Shown here piece after piece: positions 1-6,163 of a stretch of 6,232 nucleotides of DNA; the stretch's first letter is position 1; every line of letters begins with the position of its first letter. The position numbers were made by a program, and so were the translations under genes. This DNA comes from Pseudothermotoga sp. Its GTDB lineage: Bacteria > Thermotogota > Thermotogae > Thermotogales > DSM-5069. The notes beneath the pieces were generated by a model that saw nothing but the letters and a program-made list of their open reading frames with translations, ran no database searches and was not told the DNA's origin. Where the stretch lies: NCBI GenBank assembly GCA_028276125.1, contig JAPYWY010000103.1, positions 1-6,232 on the forward strand, written 5' to 3'.

Positions 1-661
1 CGTTCTGTATCACAAAATCGGTATTTGTTTTTGAAAACACGAACCTCACGGTGTGTTGTTGACCGCTATCATCCGTGACGGTCATAGCGAAAGGCATTAT
101 ACCTGAAGTCGAATTCAAATTACCCTCCATCCTCGCCAAGGTGGTGGCGTTCGCAGGCATGGTCATACCAGCACTTATGACGATGTCTCCGATTGGTTGG
201 TTCGTGTCTATGTAACGTTGACCCGTGGTTGGATCTTGTATGGCAATCCAGCCCTGCACTTTCATACCAGTGGAAGAGTGGATGAGCGTTCCGTTCATGT
301 CCACATCGAGTGCACCTGCACGCGTGTAGTAATAACCCTGCCCGTCGCTGAGCACGAAGAAACCATCGCCTTGGATCGCCAGATCGAGTTTTCTACCCGT
401 GTTTTGGAAAGAACCTTGAGTCATGACCTTGTCCACCGTGGCGAGCTGTGAACCGAGACCTATCTGTATCGGATTCGTACCTCCAACGTTGTTCTGTGGA
501 GCACGCGCGGCTTTCAGAGTTTGGAGCAGAGCGGTTTGAAACGTGACACGTGAACCTTTGAAGCCCACAGTGTTCACGTTCGAGATGTTGTTACCTATCA
601 CGTCGAGCTCGTACTGGAAGTTCCTCATTCCTGAAACACCGCTGAACATGGAGCGCATCAT
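1..661 (-). CDS. flgE: Flagellar hook protein FlgE, N-terminal 220 residues (runs off the window)
   Basis: This is the hook subunit, exported by the flagellar type III apparatus and polymerised under the FlgD cap. The N-terminus reads MMRSMFSGVSGMRNFQYELD, followed by the conserved rod/hook motif GNNISNVNTVGFKGSRVTF (about residues 23-41). Further on are NVGGTNPIQIGLGSQLATVD and GDGFFVLSDG...YYYTRAGAL, typical of FlgE rather than FlgG or FlgF because of the TNP-QIGLG segment. The C-terminal part, including the distal coiled-coil segment, lies beyond position 1. Two adjacent ATGs (661 and 658) are possible; 661 is closer to the AGGAGGTG site at 671-678, though the spacing is long (11 nt from GGAGG). 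The gene starts 6 nt after the flgD stop and in the same frame, with its ribosome site inside flgD, so it is probably translationally coupled. No frameshift is visible. Family assignment is firm. Confidence 0.95.
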   Translation of the reverse strand, partial: MMRSMFSGVSGMRNFQYELDVIGNNISNVNTVGFKGSRVTFQTALLQTLKAARAPQNNVGGTNPIQIGLGSQLATVDKVMTQGSFQNTGRKLDLAIQGDGFFVLSDGQGYYYTRAGALDVDMNGTLIHSSTGMKVQGWIAIQDPTTGQRYIDTNQPIGDIVISAGMTMPANATTLARMEGNLNSTSGIMPFAMTVTDDSGQQHTVRFVFSKTNTDFVIQN

Positions 662-667
662 GGCAGT

Positions 668-1324
668 TCACACCTCCTGTGAGATCTCGATGACGGAAGC
701 CAAAGGATACTCTTTACCGTTGACGAAAATGTAGATCTGGTTGTTCTTGAACTTCACAGATTCCACCACTCCAGCCTGAACGCCTCCGATCAACACCTCA
801 CCACTCGCAGTGATCTTGCTGACAGTGTAAGTGTAGGTACCGTCGGCTACGGGAAGCCCTGCGTCGTTTCTCGCATCCCACACGTAGGCGTGGGTTCCTT
901 TATCCAGAACGCCACTAGTAGCCTGCTTGACCAGATTACCGTTCGAATCGTAGATCCTTACCACCACGGGTGCTCTCTCATCGAGATCGAACACGATGCT
1001 CTCTGCACGCTGATTCGAAACGGCGATCTGGTTAGACTGAACAACGACGTGCTTTCCTATCAACGAAGCGGCTTGGGCTTGCAAAGATCCTTGTTGGAGC
1101 TTCAAGAAATCCTGGATGGACTTGGTCATGTTCGTGATCTGTTCGAGCGTTGAAAACTGTGTGAGTTGGGCTATGAACTCTCTGTTCTCCATGGGTTCCA
1201 GAGGGTTCTGGTTCTTGAGCTGCGTCACGAGCAATAGCAAGAAGGCGTTCTTGTCGAGCTCTTTGCTCGCGGTTCTTTGGGAGGGAACATAAAGGCTCGA
1301 ATAAGGATCAACCGCGTTGATCAT
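668..1324 (-). CDS. flgD: Flagellar hook cap / hook assembly scaffold protein FlgD
   Basis: FlgD sits at the growing hook tip and is needed for FlgE subunits to polymerise; it is lost when the hook is finished. The 218-residue product begins MINAVDPYSS and carries the diagnostic FlgD N-terminal block at about residues 22-61 (LDKNAFLLLLVTQLKNQNPL, then EPMENREFIAQLTQFSTLEQ). After a linker, residues about 108-170 form the Ig-like FlgD domain (VVVRIYDSNGNLVK, YVWDARNDAGLPVADGTYTY), and residues about 171-212 complete the tudor-like fold. The length is normal for the family. The reading frame is open further upstream, but AAGGAGGGTG at 1331-1340 is 9 nt before the ATG at 1324 and only 3 nt before the ATG at 1330, so 1324 is the better start. 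It overlaps fliK by 17 bp and is followed 6 nt later by flgE. Confidence 0.95.
   Translation of the reverse strand: MINAVDPYSSLYVPSQRTASKELDKNAFLLLLVTQLKNQNPLEPMENREFIAQLTQFSTLEQITNMTKSIQDFLKLQQGSLQAQAASLIGKHVVVQSNQIAVSNQRAESIVFDLDERAPVVVRIYDSNGNLVKQATSGVLDKGTHAYVWDARNDAGLPVADGTYTYTVSKITASGEVLIGGVQAGVVESVKFKNNQIYIFVNGKEYPLASVIEISQEV
671..678 (-). promoter_or_regulatory. Ribosome binding site of flgE inside the end of flgD
   Basis: AGGAGGTG on the minus strand overlaps the last sense codons (Q-E-V) and the first base of the stop region of flgD. It supports initiation at 661 (11 nt from GGAGG) over 658 (14 nt). Confidence 0.8.
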
Positions 1325-3254
1325 CTTCATCACCCTCCTTTTGTTTTCTTTGTTGCTGTTGTTCGTGCTGCATGGACTGTTGGTTGTTTTCCCTTTCTTC
1401 ATTCGTCTGTTCCTGCTCGAACTTCGGATTCATCCTCACTTCGATCTGTTCGACTTTGAAACCCAAGCTTGAGAGTCTCGAGATCAGTTCCTTGGAGCTG
1501 TTCTCTATCATTTGCTTTGCTTCTTGCGTTGAAACTCTCATGAGGATCGTCAGTCTGTCCTGTTGTTTGACCAGTTCTATTTCGAGTTTTCCAAGTGAAG
1601 GTGGCGAGAGTTGAATCTCTGCCCTCTCACTGAAGGTTTCTCTCATCTGCTTTATTGTCTCGACGATCGTTTGTAGGTTCTGAGATCTCTGCTCCTGCTC
1701 CACCCTCACGACGATTTGATCGATGTTTCTCTGTTCCATCCTGACGTATTGAACGGGTGGTTGTTCCTGCTCGTAAGTTTTCTTTGCAAGCTTGTTGTTC
1801 ATAGCTTCCTTGAGTTGTTCCGTAGTTTCGAACTTTTCAGTCTTTTGGTGGAGTGGCTCTTGTTCGACCTGCTTGATCTCTTTCGCGACCGTGAGCTTGA
1901 AGGTCTCTATCTTTATGGGCTCTCTCACCTTGATCGTTTCTGGCATTTCTCTTTTCAGATGTTTGAACTGCGTCGCTTCACTGCTGACCTCTTTGACGTA
2001 ACGAGAGAGGTTCTCCACGATCAATCTCACCTGCGTGGCACTGAGAACGATCGTGGGTCCTGGCTGAGGCATCGAAACACCCTTGCTCGTCGTATCAACT
2101 TCGTTGTTCTTCACATCTCTGGTCTTGACCTCCAGCTGTTGCGTCACCAACGCGATCTTCTGACGGGACGATGAGACGAGTTCTGGCTCGGTAGTGTCAG
2201 CCTCGAGATGTTGAGCCTTTGAAAGGATCGGTTTCAATTCCTCGTGCGTGGGTTCCTTCTTCAAAAACTGTAGTTGTTTTGATTCGAACCTTTGCTGAGT
2301 TTCGATGCCGTTTTTCAGCGGAGCTCTGTTGAACTGAACTTGGACGGCTGAGCTCATGTTTGAAAGATCTTCCTGTGAGAGCATCGGTTGCACGGTTTGT
2401 GAAATCTGGACGCCTTGATGTTGGATGAGATTTTCAGACCTTGTGACGTTCTGGCTCTCTTGGTTTTGAAGCTTGAAACTCGGCACACTGTGTGAAGGTT
2501 TCACGTTGACGTTCGTTAGGTTTTTCTGCGCGGTTTCAACGACGGTTTCTCGCCTGCTTTGCTCTTCGATCTTTAAGGCTGCCTGTTCGTTTTTCTGCGT
2601 TTGTCTCAACAACTCGCTGCTCAAAACATCTTGGTTCGATCCTGCGTGCCGTAATTGTCCTCTCTGATCTGTGCTTAGAGTGAGTGTGGATTCATTGCCA
2701 TCCTGGACCAATTCACCCTGCTTCGAGACCATGGCGTTCAAAATGTCTGGATTCGATGCGAAGTGTTGTGAGTTGAGGTGAACCTTTTGAACCTTCGCGG
2801 TGGCGTTCTGCTCTGGTACGTTCTCTGAATGCTGAGGGGTTTTCGTTTCGATCGAGCTGGACTGACCTGTGGGGGGGTCCTCCTTGATCTGTGGTTCAGA
2901 TCGGTTCGATTCTTCTTCGGGGCTTTGGCTCGTGGGGAAGTTTTTCACGGGTACTTTCGAAGACTGATGGACGTGGTTCTGCACTTTTCCTTCAATGGGT
3001 TCTCCTTCGGCATCCTTTTCGATGGTGAGCGGGTTGAAGCCTTCGAGTGAAACCTTCTTGGTGTTCTGTGCGAGTTGAAATGTGTCGTCTCTCGCTGGGT
3101 TCTGCGCGTTGGGAGCTTTCTGAAGTGTGACGAATCCTTCAGCTTGTTCGCTGAGCATTCTTTGTTGTACCATTTTCAAAATGTCCGCGAACGAGATGGA
3201 CCCCTTCTTAACGAAATTGTGCGTTTCGACGATCACTTGACCTCGTTCGTTCAC
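1308..3254 (-). CDS. fliK: Flagellar hook-length control protein FliK (long, glutamine/glutamate-rich)
   Basis: FliK is secreted intermittently during hook growth; its N-terminal part measures length and its C-terminal domain makes FlhB switch export to filament-type substrates. The 648-residue product has a long low-complexity region rich in Q, E, S, T and K (about residues 40-520) with no Cys or Trp, followed by the conserved Flg_hook domain at about 530-607. The key part is the LSPPSLGKLEIELVKQQDRL segment, then a helix ending LISRLSSLGFKVEQIEVRM. A charged, Q-rich tail of about 41 residues follows. The start is a GTG with no good ribosome site, 11 nt after the upstream stop; it is the first possible start after an in-frame stop at 3351-3353, so coupling to the upstream gene is likely. 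An ATG at 3173 (residue 28) is an alternative, also without a clear site. It is longer than Salmonella FliK (about 405 residues). The assignment rests on the C-terminal domain plus position before flgD-flgE. Confidence 0.9.
   Translation of the reverse strand: MNERGQVIVETHNFVKKGSISFADILKMVQQRMLSEQAEGFVTLQKAPNAQNPARDDTFQLAQNTKKVSLEGFNPLTIEKDAEGEPIEGKVQNHVHQSSKVPVKNFPTSQSPEEESNRSEPQIKEDPPTGQSSSIETKTPQHSENVPEQNATAKVQKVHLNSQHFASNPDILNAMVSKQGELVQDGNESTLTLSTDQRGQLRHAGSNQDVLSSELLRQTQKNEQAALKIEEQSRRETVVETAQKNLTNVNVKPSHSVPSFKLQNQESQNVTRSENLIQHQGVQISQTVQPMLSQEDLSNMSSAVQVQFNRAPLKNGIETQQRFESKQLQFLKKEPTHEELKPILSKAQHLEADTTEPELVSSSRQKIALVTQQLEVKTRDVKNNEVDTTSKGVSMPQPGPTIVLSATQVRLIVENLSRYVKEVSSEATQFKHLKREMPETIKVREPIKIETFKLTVAKEIKQVEQEPLHQKTEKFETTEQLKEAMNNKLAKKTYEQEQPPVQYVRMEQRNIDQIVVRVEQEQRSQNLQTIVETIKQMRETFSERAEIQLSPPSLGKLEIELVKQQDRLTILMRVSTQEAKQMIENSSKELISRLSSLGFKVEQIEVRMNPKFEQEQTNEERENNQQSMQHEQQQQRKQKEGDEDDQRG
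1331..1340 (-). promoter_or_regulatory. Ribosome binding site that fixes the flgD start
   Basis: AAGGAGGGTG on the minus strand lies within the fliK coding sequence. GGAGG ends 9 nt before ATG 1324. The nearer ATG at 1330 and the upstream in-frame codons would be too close to, or ahead of, this site. This argues for coupled translation of flgD with the end of fliK. Confidence 0.75.
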
Positions 3255-3265
3255 CGGTTGGGGTT

Positions 3266-4234
3266 TTATAGGCTCACCCCCCGAAGGACGAGTTTTTGGA
3301 AGAGACGTTCGTTGCGATCTTTGAGCTTCTTCATGATCTCTTTGGTACGCTCAGGCTGAAGCTTGGAAAGGAGAACCAAAACAGCGTTTTCGTCCAGAGA
3401 TAGTGAATCGATCATGTTCAGGATCTCCTCGTCGCTCATTTGTCTCAAGAACTCGACAGAAAGCGTTTGAACCACATTCGCTTCGATGAGTGAAGATAGC
3501 TGTGAATTGATGTACTTCTGTCTCTCCTCGAGCTGTTTGTGCAGTTCGGATAGATTCTTACTCACCAACTCGAAGCTCGCGATGTTGTTCATGACCTCGG
3601 CGGCTTTGTTCGGGTTCAGTTTTCCCAGTTCTGATATCACATCTGCACGTGTGGTTGCGTCCAACTTCGAAAGCGCCATGGCGATCGATTCGACGGAGTA
3701 TTTCTCACTGGCGAGCACCGACGCTATGGCCGCTGGGTCGGCGCTCGCGATGGTTTGAGAGACCTTTTCGACGTCTTCTGGAACTTGAATCCTCTTCAAC
3801 GCCGCTTCCAGTTGCAGGTTCTTGTCTTCCCACGTCTTTCTCATCTCCAGGACGAGCCTCCTCTGTGCCTCGAGTTGCTGCCTTTCTCTTTCAAGTTGCT
3901 CTCTCTCCTGATTCAGTTGTTGCAAGAGCTGTTGAACTCTCTGCGTGGTGGCGCTCGCCATCCTTTCGAAATACTGAGAAGGATAGAGCATTTGCAGAGG
4001 CTCGTACTTGACGTATCTGTTCACGTAAGGTATCTTGGAGAGCAAGAACGAGATGTAACTTCTCCAGTCTTCTATGGGCCTCACACCGAGACCCTGAAGT
4101 CTCTGAAATTCGAAAGCGAAGTAACCGTACACCAAGACGGTGAAACCCAAGAAAAGAACTATCGCGAACGCCTTCATGAACGCCGCGAATTTTTTCTTTT
4201 TCTTCTGTACTTCTGCCAGCGTCGGTCCTCCCAA
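3266..4234 (-). CDS. Membrane-anchored MotE/YlxF-like flagellar protein with MgtE-N/FliG-like helical repeats
   Basis: Up to 322 residues. A basic N-terminus (KKKKK at 11-15) precedes one membrane segment at about 19-40 (FMKAFAIVLFLGFTVLVYGY), giving an N-in anchor. Residues about 95-150 are a strongly predicted coiled coil (QQLLQQLNQEREQLERERQQ). Residues about 157-218 and 253-304 are helical repeats of the MgtE N-terminal/FliG-like type (MALSKLDATTRADVISELGK; VLLSKLQPERTKEIMKKL). This architecture matches YlxF of Bacillus, which also lies directly before fliK, and the MotE/MotC-chaperone family; a role in motor or export assembly is inferred. The open frame begins at TTG 4234, which lacks an upstream ribosome site. 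A strong GGGAGG at 4227-4232 lies 7 nt before an in-frame CTG at 4219, which would give 317 residues. ATG 4177 would remove the basic cluster and is less likely. Family moderately sure, start unsure. Confidence 0.8.
   Translation of the reverse strand: MGGPTLAEVQKKKKKFAAFMKAFAIVLFLGFTVLVYGYFAFEFQRLQGLGVRPIEDWRSYISFLLSKIPYVNRYVKYEPLQMLYPSQYFERMASATTQRVQQLLQQLNQEREQLERERQQLEAQRRLVLEMRKTWEDKNLQLEAALKRIQVPEDVEKVSQTIASADPAAIASVLASEKYSVESIAMALSKLDATTRADVISELGKLNPNKAAEVMNNIASFELVSKNLSELHKQLEERQKYINSQLSSLIEANVVQTLSVEFLRQMSDEEILNMIDSLSLDENAVLVLLSKLQPERTKEIMKKLKDRNERLFQKLVLRGVSL
4227..4232 (-). promoter_or_regulatory. Ribosome binding site pointing to a CTG start of the MotE-like gene
   Basis: GGGAGG on the minus strand is the only strong Shine-Dalgarno-like sequence near the start of this gene. 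It lies inside the reading frame if TTG 4234 is used, and 7 nt before an in-frame CTG at 4219-4217, the same spacing as in hcp of this window. Another AGGAG at 4262-4266 is about 27 nt before the TTG, too far to serve it. Confidence 0.45.
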
Positions 4235-4266
4235 CAGATTTTTCTTCGGAGAGTTGGAGAACTCCT

Positions 4267-4290
4267 AATAAAAAAGGGCCATACGGCCCC
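4267..4290 (-). terminator. Intrinsic terminator or attenuator ahead of the flagellar cluster
   Basis: On the minus strand GGGCC-GTAT-GGCCC forms a 5-bp all-GC stem with a 4-nt loop, plus a possible outer G-U pair, followed directly by TTTTTTATT. It could end transcription of the small gene at 4368-4664. However, only 32 bp separate it from the first flagellar reading frame and I see no good promoter there, so it may instead act as an attenuator in the flagellar leader. The stem is short, so strength is uncertain. Confidence 0.65.
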
Positions 4291-4325
4291 GAAGTGGCGT
4301 TCAGAAAATCTACAGATACGACCCC
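4281..4325. repeat. Imperfect 10-bp direct repeat flanking the leader of the flagellar cluster
   Basis: ATACGGCCCC at 4281-4290 and ATACGACCCC at 4316-4325 differ by one base and start 35 bp apart. The first copy supplies the loop and one arm of the terminator-like hairpin. The second copy, read on the minus strand as GGGGTC, can pair with the same GGCCCT arm (with G-U pairs), so the two pairings exclude each other. Confidence 0.5.
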
Positions 4326-4367
4326 ACGTCCCTTGAAAAGCTCAGCAGATATTACTTGAACTCGCTT

Positions 4368-4664
4368 TCATACTTCGATGCACGATACCCTTTCTTTCAA
4401 GAGTGATTCAAAGAGTTCGAAGGCTCGATTCACGGACTTGTTGGACTTGAAGTTTCCGAAGATGACTTCTTCAACCGTGTCTATCTCTATCTCGTGGTTG
4501 GAAGTTTTGTAGATCAGAACGCGGTTTATCTTGTTGAAAAGCACACTGAAGCTGTGACGTTTGTCTTCAACACATCGAAATTCAATTTGATCTTGCAAGA
4601 TCCGCATCTTGAAGAGCTCGTTTTTGAAGAAACCCTTCCTCAAAACCACGTTGAACCAAAGCAT
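4368..4664 (-). CDS. Small protein of unknown function (98 residues)
   Basis: I do not recognise this gene. The product has no signal peptide, membrane segment or metal-binding motif. After an N-terminal part with several aromatic residues, the pattern suggests short beta strands (FSVLFNKINRVLIYK; HEIEIDTVEEVIFGN) followed by an amphipathic helix (AFELFESLLKER), and Lys/Glu content typical of thermophile proteins. ATG 4664 is the first start after an in-frame stop; no strong ribosome site precedes it, only GAAGGT abutting the ATG. ATG 4607 (MRILQDQIEF) is an alternative giving 79 residues. It lies between the hcp terminator and a terminator-like hairpin, at the place where fliJ stands before ylxF in Bacillus, but it does not look like the long coiled coil of FliJ. 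Support for being a real gene is strand agreement with neighbours, composition, and bracketing by terminators. Confidence 0.55.
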   Translation of the reverse strand: MLWFNVVLRKGFFKNELFKMRILQDQIEFRCVEDKRHSFSVLFNKINRVLIYKTSNHEIEIDTVEEVIFGNFKSNKSVNRAFELFESLLKERVSCIEV

Positions 4665-4724
4665 ACCTTCAGCCCCGATTTGACTTTAACTCGTCAGACA
4701 ACTTCGAACCATTCGCCTTCAGGT

Positions 4725-4737
4725 TTGTCATTGACAA
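4725..4737. promoter_or_regulatory. Perfect dyad TTGTCA-T-TGACAA, candidate operator
   Basis: Six-base arms around a single central T, upstream of the small gene at 4368-4664. It shares the TGTCA/TGACA half-site with the dyad at 4742-4759. On the minus strand TTGTCA also resembles a -35 box, but no -10 box follows at the right distance. The regulator is unknown. Confidence 0.45.
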
Positions 4738-4741
4738 TTTT

Positions 4742-4759
4742 TGTCACGGGGTCGTGACA
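4742..4759. promoter_or_regulatory. Perfect 7-bp dyad TGTCACG-N4-CGTGACA, candidate operator
   Basis: Perfect inverted repeat with a GGGT spacer, centred about 19.5 bp (near two helical turns) from the dyad at 4725-4737. There is no U-tract, so it does not look like a terminator. Symmetry and the shared half-site suggest binding by a dimeric regulator; the family cannot be told from the sequence. Confidence 0.5.
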
Positions 4760-4784
4760 GGACCAGCTGATACGAACCTTCAAA

Positions 4785-4800
4785 GATGAGGGATCTCATC
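4785..4800. repeat. Inverted repeat GATGAG-N4-CTCATC between the hcp terminator and the small gene
   Basis: Six-base arms with a GGAT spacer. On neither strand is it followed by a proper T-run, so I do not call it a terminator. It may be part of a composite 3' end of hcp or a weak protein site. Confidence 0.35.
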
Positions 4801-4810
4801 ACTGTTTCAG

Positions 4811-4838
4811 AAAAAAGAGGGGATGGCTCTCCCCTCTT
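4811..4838 (-). terminator. Strong intrinsic terminator of hcp
   Basis: On the minus strand AAGAGGGG-N8-CCCCTCTT forms an 8-bp stem whose 3' side runs into a six-T tract. The 5' arm begins at the last base of the hcp stop codon. It implies that hcp transcription ends before the small gene, so hcp and the flagellar genes are separate units. Confidence 0.9.
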
Positions 4839-6145
4839 CATTTCTCAACTTTCAAAATCTGTTTCAAATCTTCCTCTGGTGTGCTTATGAGTTTTACATC
4901 GTAGTTCTTCACGAGTATTTCTAAAAGATCTTTGTTGTTCAGCCAAGCGGGCAACACAGGACCGATGTATACACCCTTCAACCCCAAAGCCAGAAGAGTC
5001 CAAAAGATCGCGACCGCTTTTTGTTCCATCCAAGTCAGAACGATCGAGAGTGGAAGCTTGTCCACTGTAGTGTTCAAGAGTTCGGCGAGCATGAGTGCTA
5101 TTTCTATGGCCACGATAGTGTCGTTGCATTGACCGACGTCCAACAATCTCGGTACTCCGTCTATGTCACCCAATTGTAGATCGTTTATTCTGAACTTTCC
5201 GCAGGCTAAGGTGATCACAATCGTGTCCTTCGGTAGCATCTCCACAAGTCTGCGGTAGTACTCGTTTTTCTTCGTTGGTACATCGCATCCACCCACCACG
5301 AAGAAACGGTTTATGTTGCCGGACTCGACGAGTTGTTTTATCTTGTTCGCTATGGATCTCACGACGCTTGTCGAATATCCGGTCACGAGTTTGTACTTTC
5401 CAGGTTTTTCTGGCAGTTTTGGCAAAGACTTCGCTTTCTCTATCACCTCTGAATAATCGTAGCCGTCTATGTGTTTCACTCCGGGAAGTCTTGCTATCGA
5501 GGTTGTGAACATGCGGTCTTTGTAAGATGGTTTTGGTATCAGAACGCAGTTCGTGGTACCGAGTATGGCGGCTGGTATTTCGTCGAACAATCTCCTTTGA
5601 TCGTGCCAAGCACCACCCAAGTTTCCAGCGAGGTTTTTGTATTTTTTGAGTCTGGGATAACCATGCGCTGGAAGCATCTCTGAGTGTGTGTAAACGTAGA
5701 CGTCGCTTCCTTCGACTTGTTTGAGCAACTCTTCCAAAGCCTTGAGGTTATGACCGGTGACTATTATGGCGTGACCTTCTTTTGTGCCGGTTTCAACCTC
5801 TGTTGGTGTCGGTTCACCGTAAGTTTCGATGTGAGCCTTTTTGAGAAGTTGCATGACTTTCAAGTTCATCATGCCAGCTTCGAGGGCTTGTTTCAGGAAA
5901 TCTTCCTCGTCGAAGTTCACGTTCGTCAAAGTCGAGTAGAGAGCTTTCGAAAGATAGGCTGCGATTTCTTCGTCTTGGTATCCAAGCTCTCTCGCATGGT
6001 AATAATACGCTGATATACCTTTGATTATGTAGATCAGGTTGTCTTGGAGTCTGCTCAACGTTGGACCTTTGCCGCAGACACCGCTAACGGTGCAACCCTC
6101 GCCGTTCATGGCTTGAGAGCATTGATAGCAGAACATGTTGAGCAT
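4838..6145 (-). CDS. hcp: Hybrid-cluster protein (hydroxylamine/nitric oxide reductase), class III
   Basis: A cytoplasmic iron-sulfur enzyme that reduces hydroxylamine in vitro and is tied to nitric oxide and nitrosative stress in anaerobes. The 435-residue product has the N-terminal cubane motif C-X2-C-X8-C-X5-C (C6, C9, C18, C24). All seven residues expected to hold the hybrid cluster are present: H132 (GHNLKALEEL), E156 (THSEMLPAHGYP), C200 (TTNCVLIP), C287 (VVGGCD, the probable persulfide), C315 (LACGKFRI), C340 (DVGQC) and E374 (WMEQKAV). At about 435 residues against about 550 for classes I and II, it lacks the extra helical domain after the cubane region, as in the class III proteins of archaea and Thermotogae. 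The start ATG 6145 lies 7 nt after GGGAGGTG (6151-6158); a GTG at 6178 is in frame but would put that site inside the gene. No Hcr reductase gene is next to it downstream. Confidence 0.97.
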   Translation of the reverse strand: MLNMFCYQCSQAMNGEGCTVSGVCGKGPTLSRLQDNLIYIIKGISAYYYHARELGYQDEEIAAYLSKALYSTLTNVNFDEEDFLKQALEAGMMNLKVMQLLKKAHIETYGEPTPTEVETGTKEGHAIIVTGHNLKALEELLKQVEGSDVYVYTHSEMLPAHGYPRLKKYKNLAGNLGGAWHDQRRLFDEIPAAILGTTNCVLIPKPSYKDRMFTTSIARLPGVKHIDGYDYSEVIEKAKSLPKLPEKPGKYKLVTGYSTSVVRSIANKIKQLVESGNINRFFVVGGCDVPTKKNEYYRRLVEMLPKDTIVITLACGKFRINDLQLGDIDGVPRLLDVGQCNDTIVAIEIALMLAELLNTTVDKLPLSIVLTWMEQKAVAIFWTLLALGLKGVYIGPVLPAWLNNKDLLEILVKNYDVKLISTPEEDLKQILKVEK

Positions 6146-6163
6146 TCTTCCACCTCCCACACG

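Noticed and set aside
1716..2174. Plus-strand open frame of 152 codons opposite fliK
   Set aside because: Composition is a mirror of the Q/E-rich fliK sequence (Leu/Phe/Ser-rich), with no domain and no ribosome site; a shadow.
1800..3100. Possible tandem protein repeats in the low-complexity region of FliK
   Set aside because: Q/E/S/T-rich composition recurs, but I could not find a repeated unit of fixed length by eye.
3755..4336. Plus-strand open frame of 193 codons opposite the MotE-like gene
   Set aside because: It is antisense to a coiled-coil gene with clear family features, has no recognisable motif, and is explained by the strong codon bias of the true strand.
4349..4354. TAATAT on the minus strand as a -10 box for the flagellar cluster
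   Set aside because: No acceptable -35 hexamer at the usual spacing and only a 4 of 6 match; too weak to annotate, though a start here would support the attenuation idea.
4731..4736. Exact TTGACA -35 box on the plus strand
   Set aside because: No -10-like hexamer follows at 16-18 bp (GTGACA instead), and there is no plus-strand gene downstream; the bases are part of the dyad.
4494..4757. Plus-strand 87-codon frame covering the small gene and the dyads
   Set aside because: It runs through the inverted repeats, ends in them and lacks a ribosome site; the minus-strand frame fits the neighbouring gene direction and composition better.
4785..4800. GATGAG-N4-CTCATC as a terminator
   Set aside because: No T-run follows on either strand, and the strong hcp terminator is adjacent at 4811-4838.
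5166..5609. Minus-strand 147-codon frame inside hcp in another frame
   Set aside because: Arg/Thr/Lys-rich out-of-frame reading of a conserved enzyme; the hcp frame carries every cluster ligand here.
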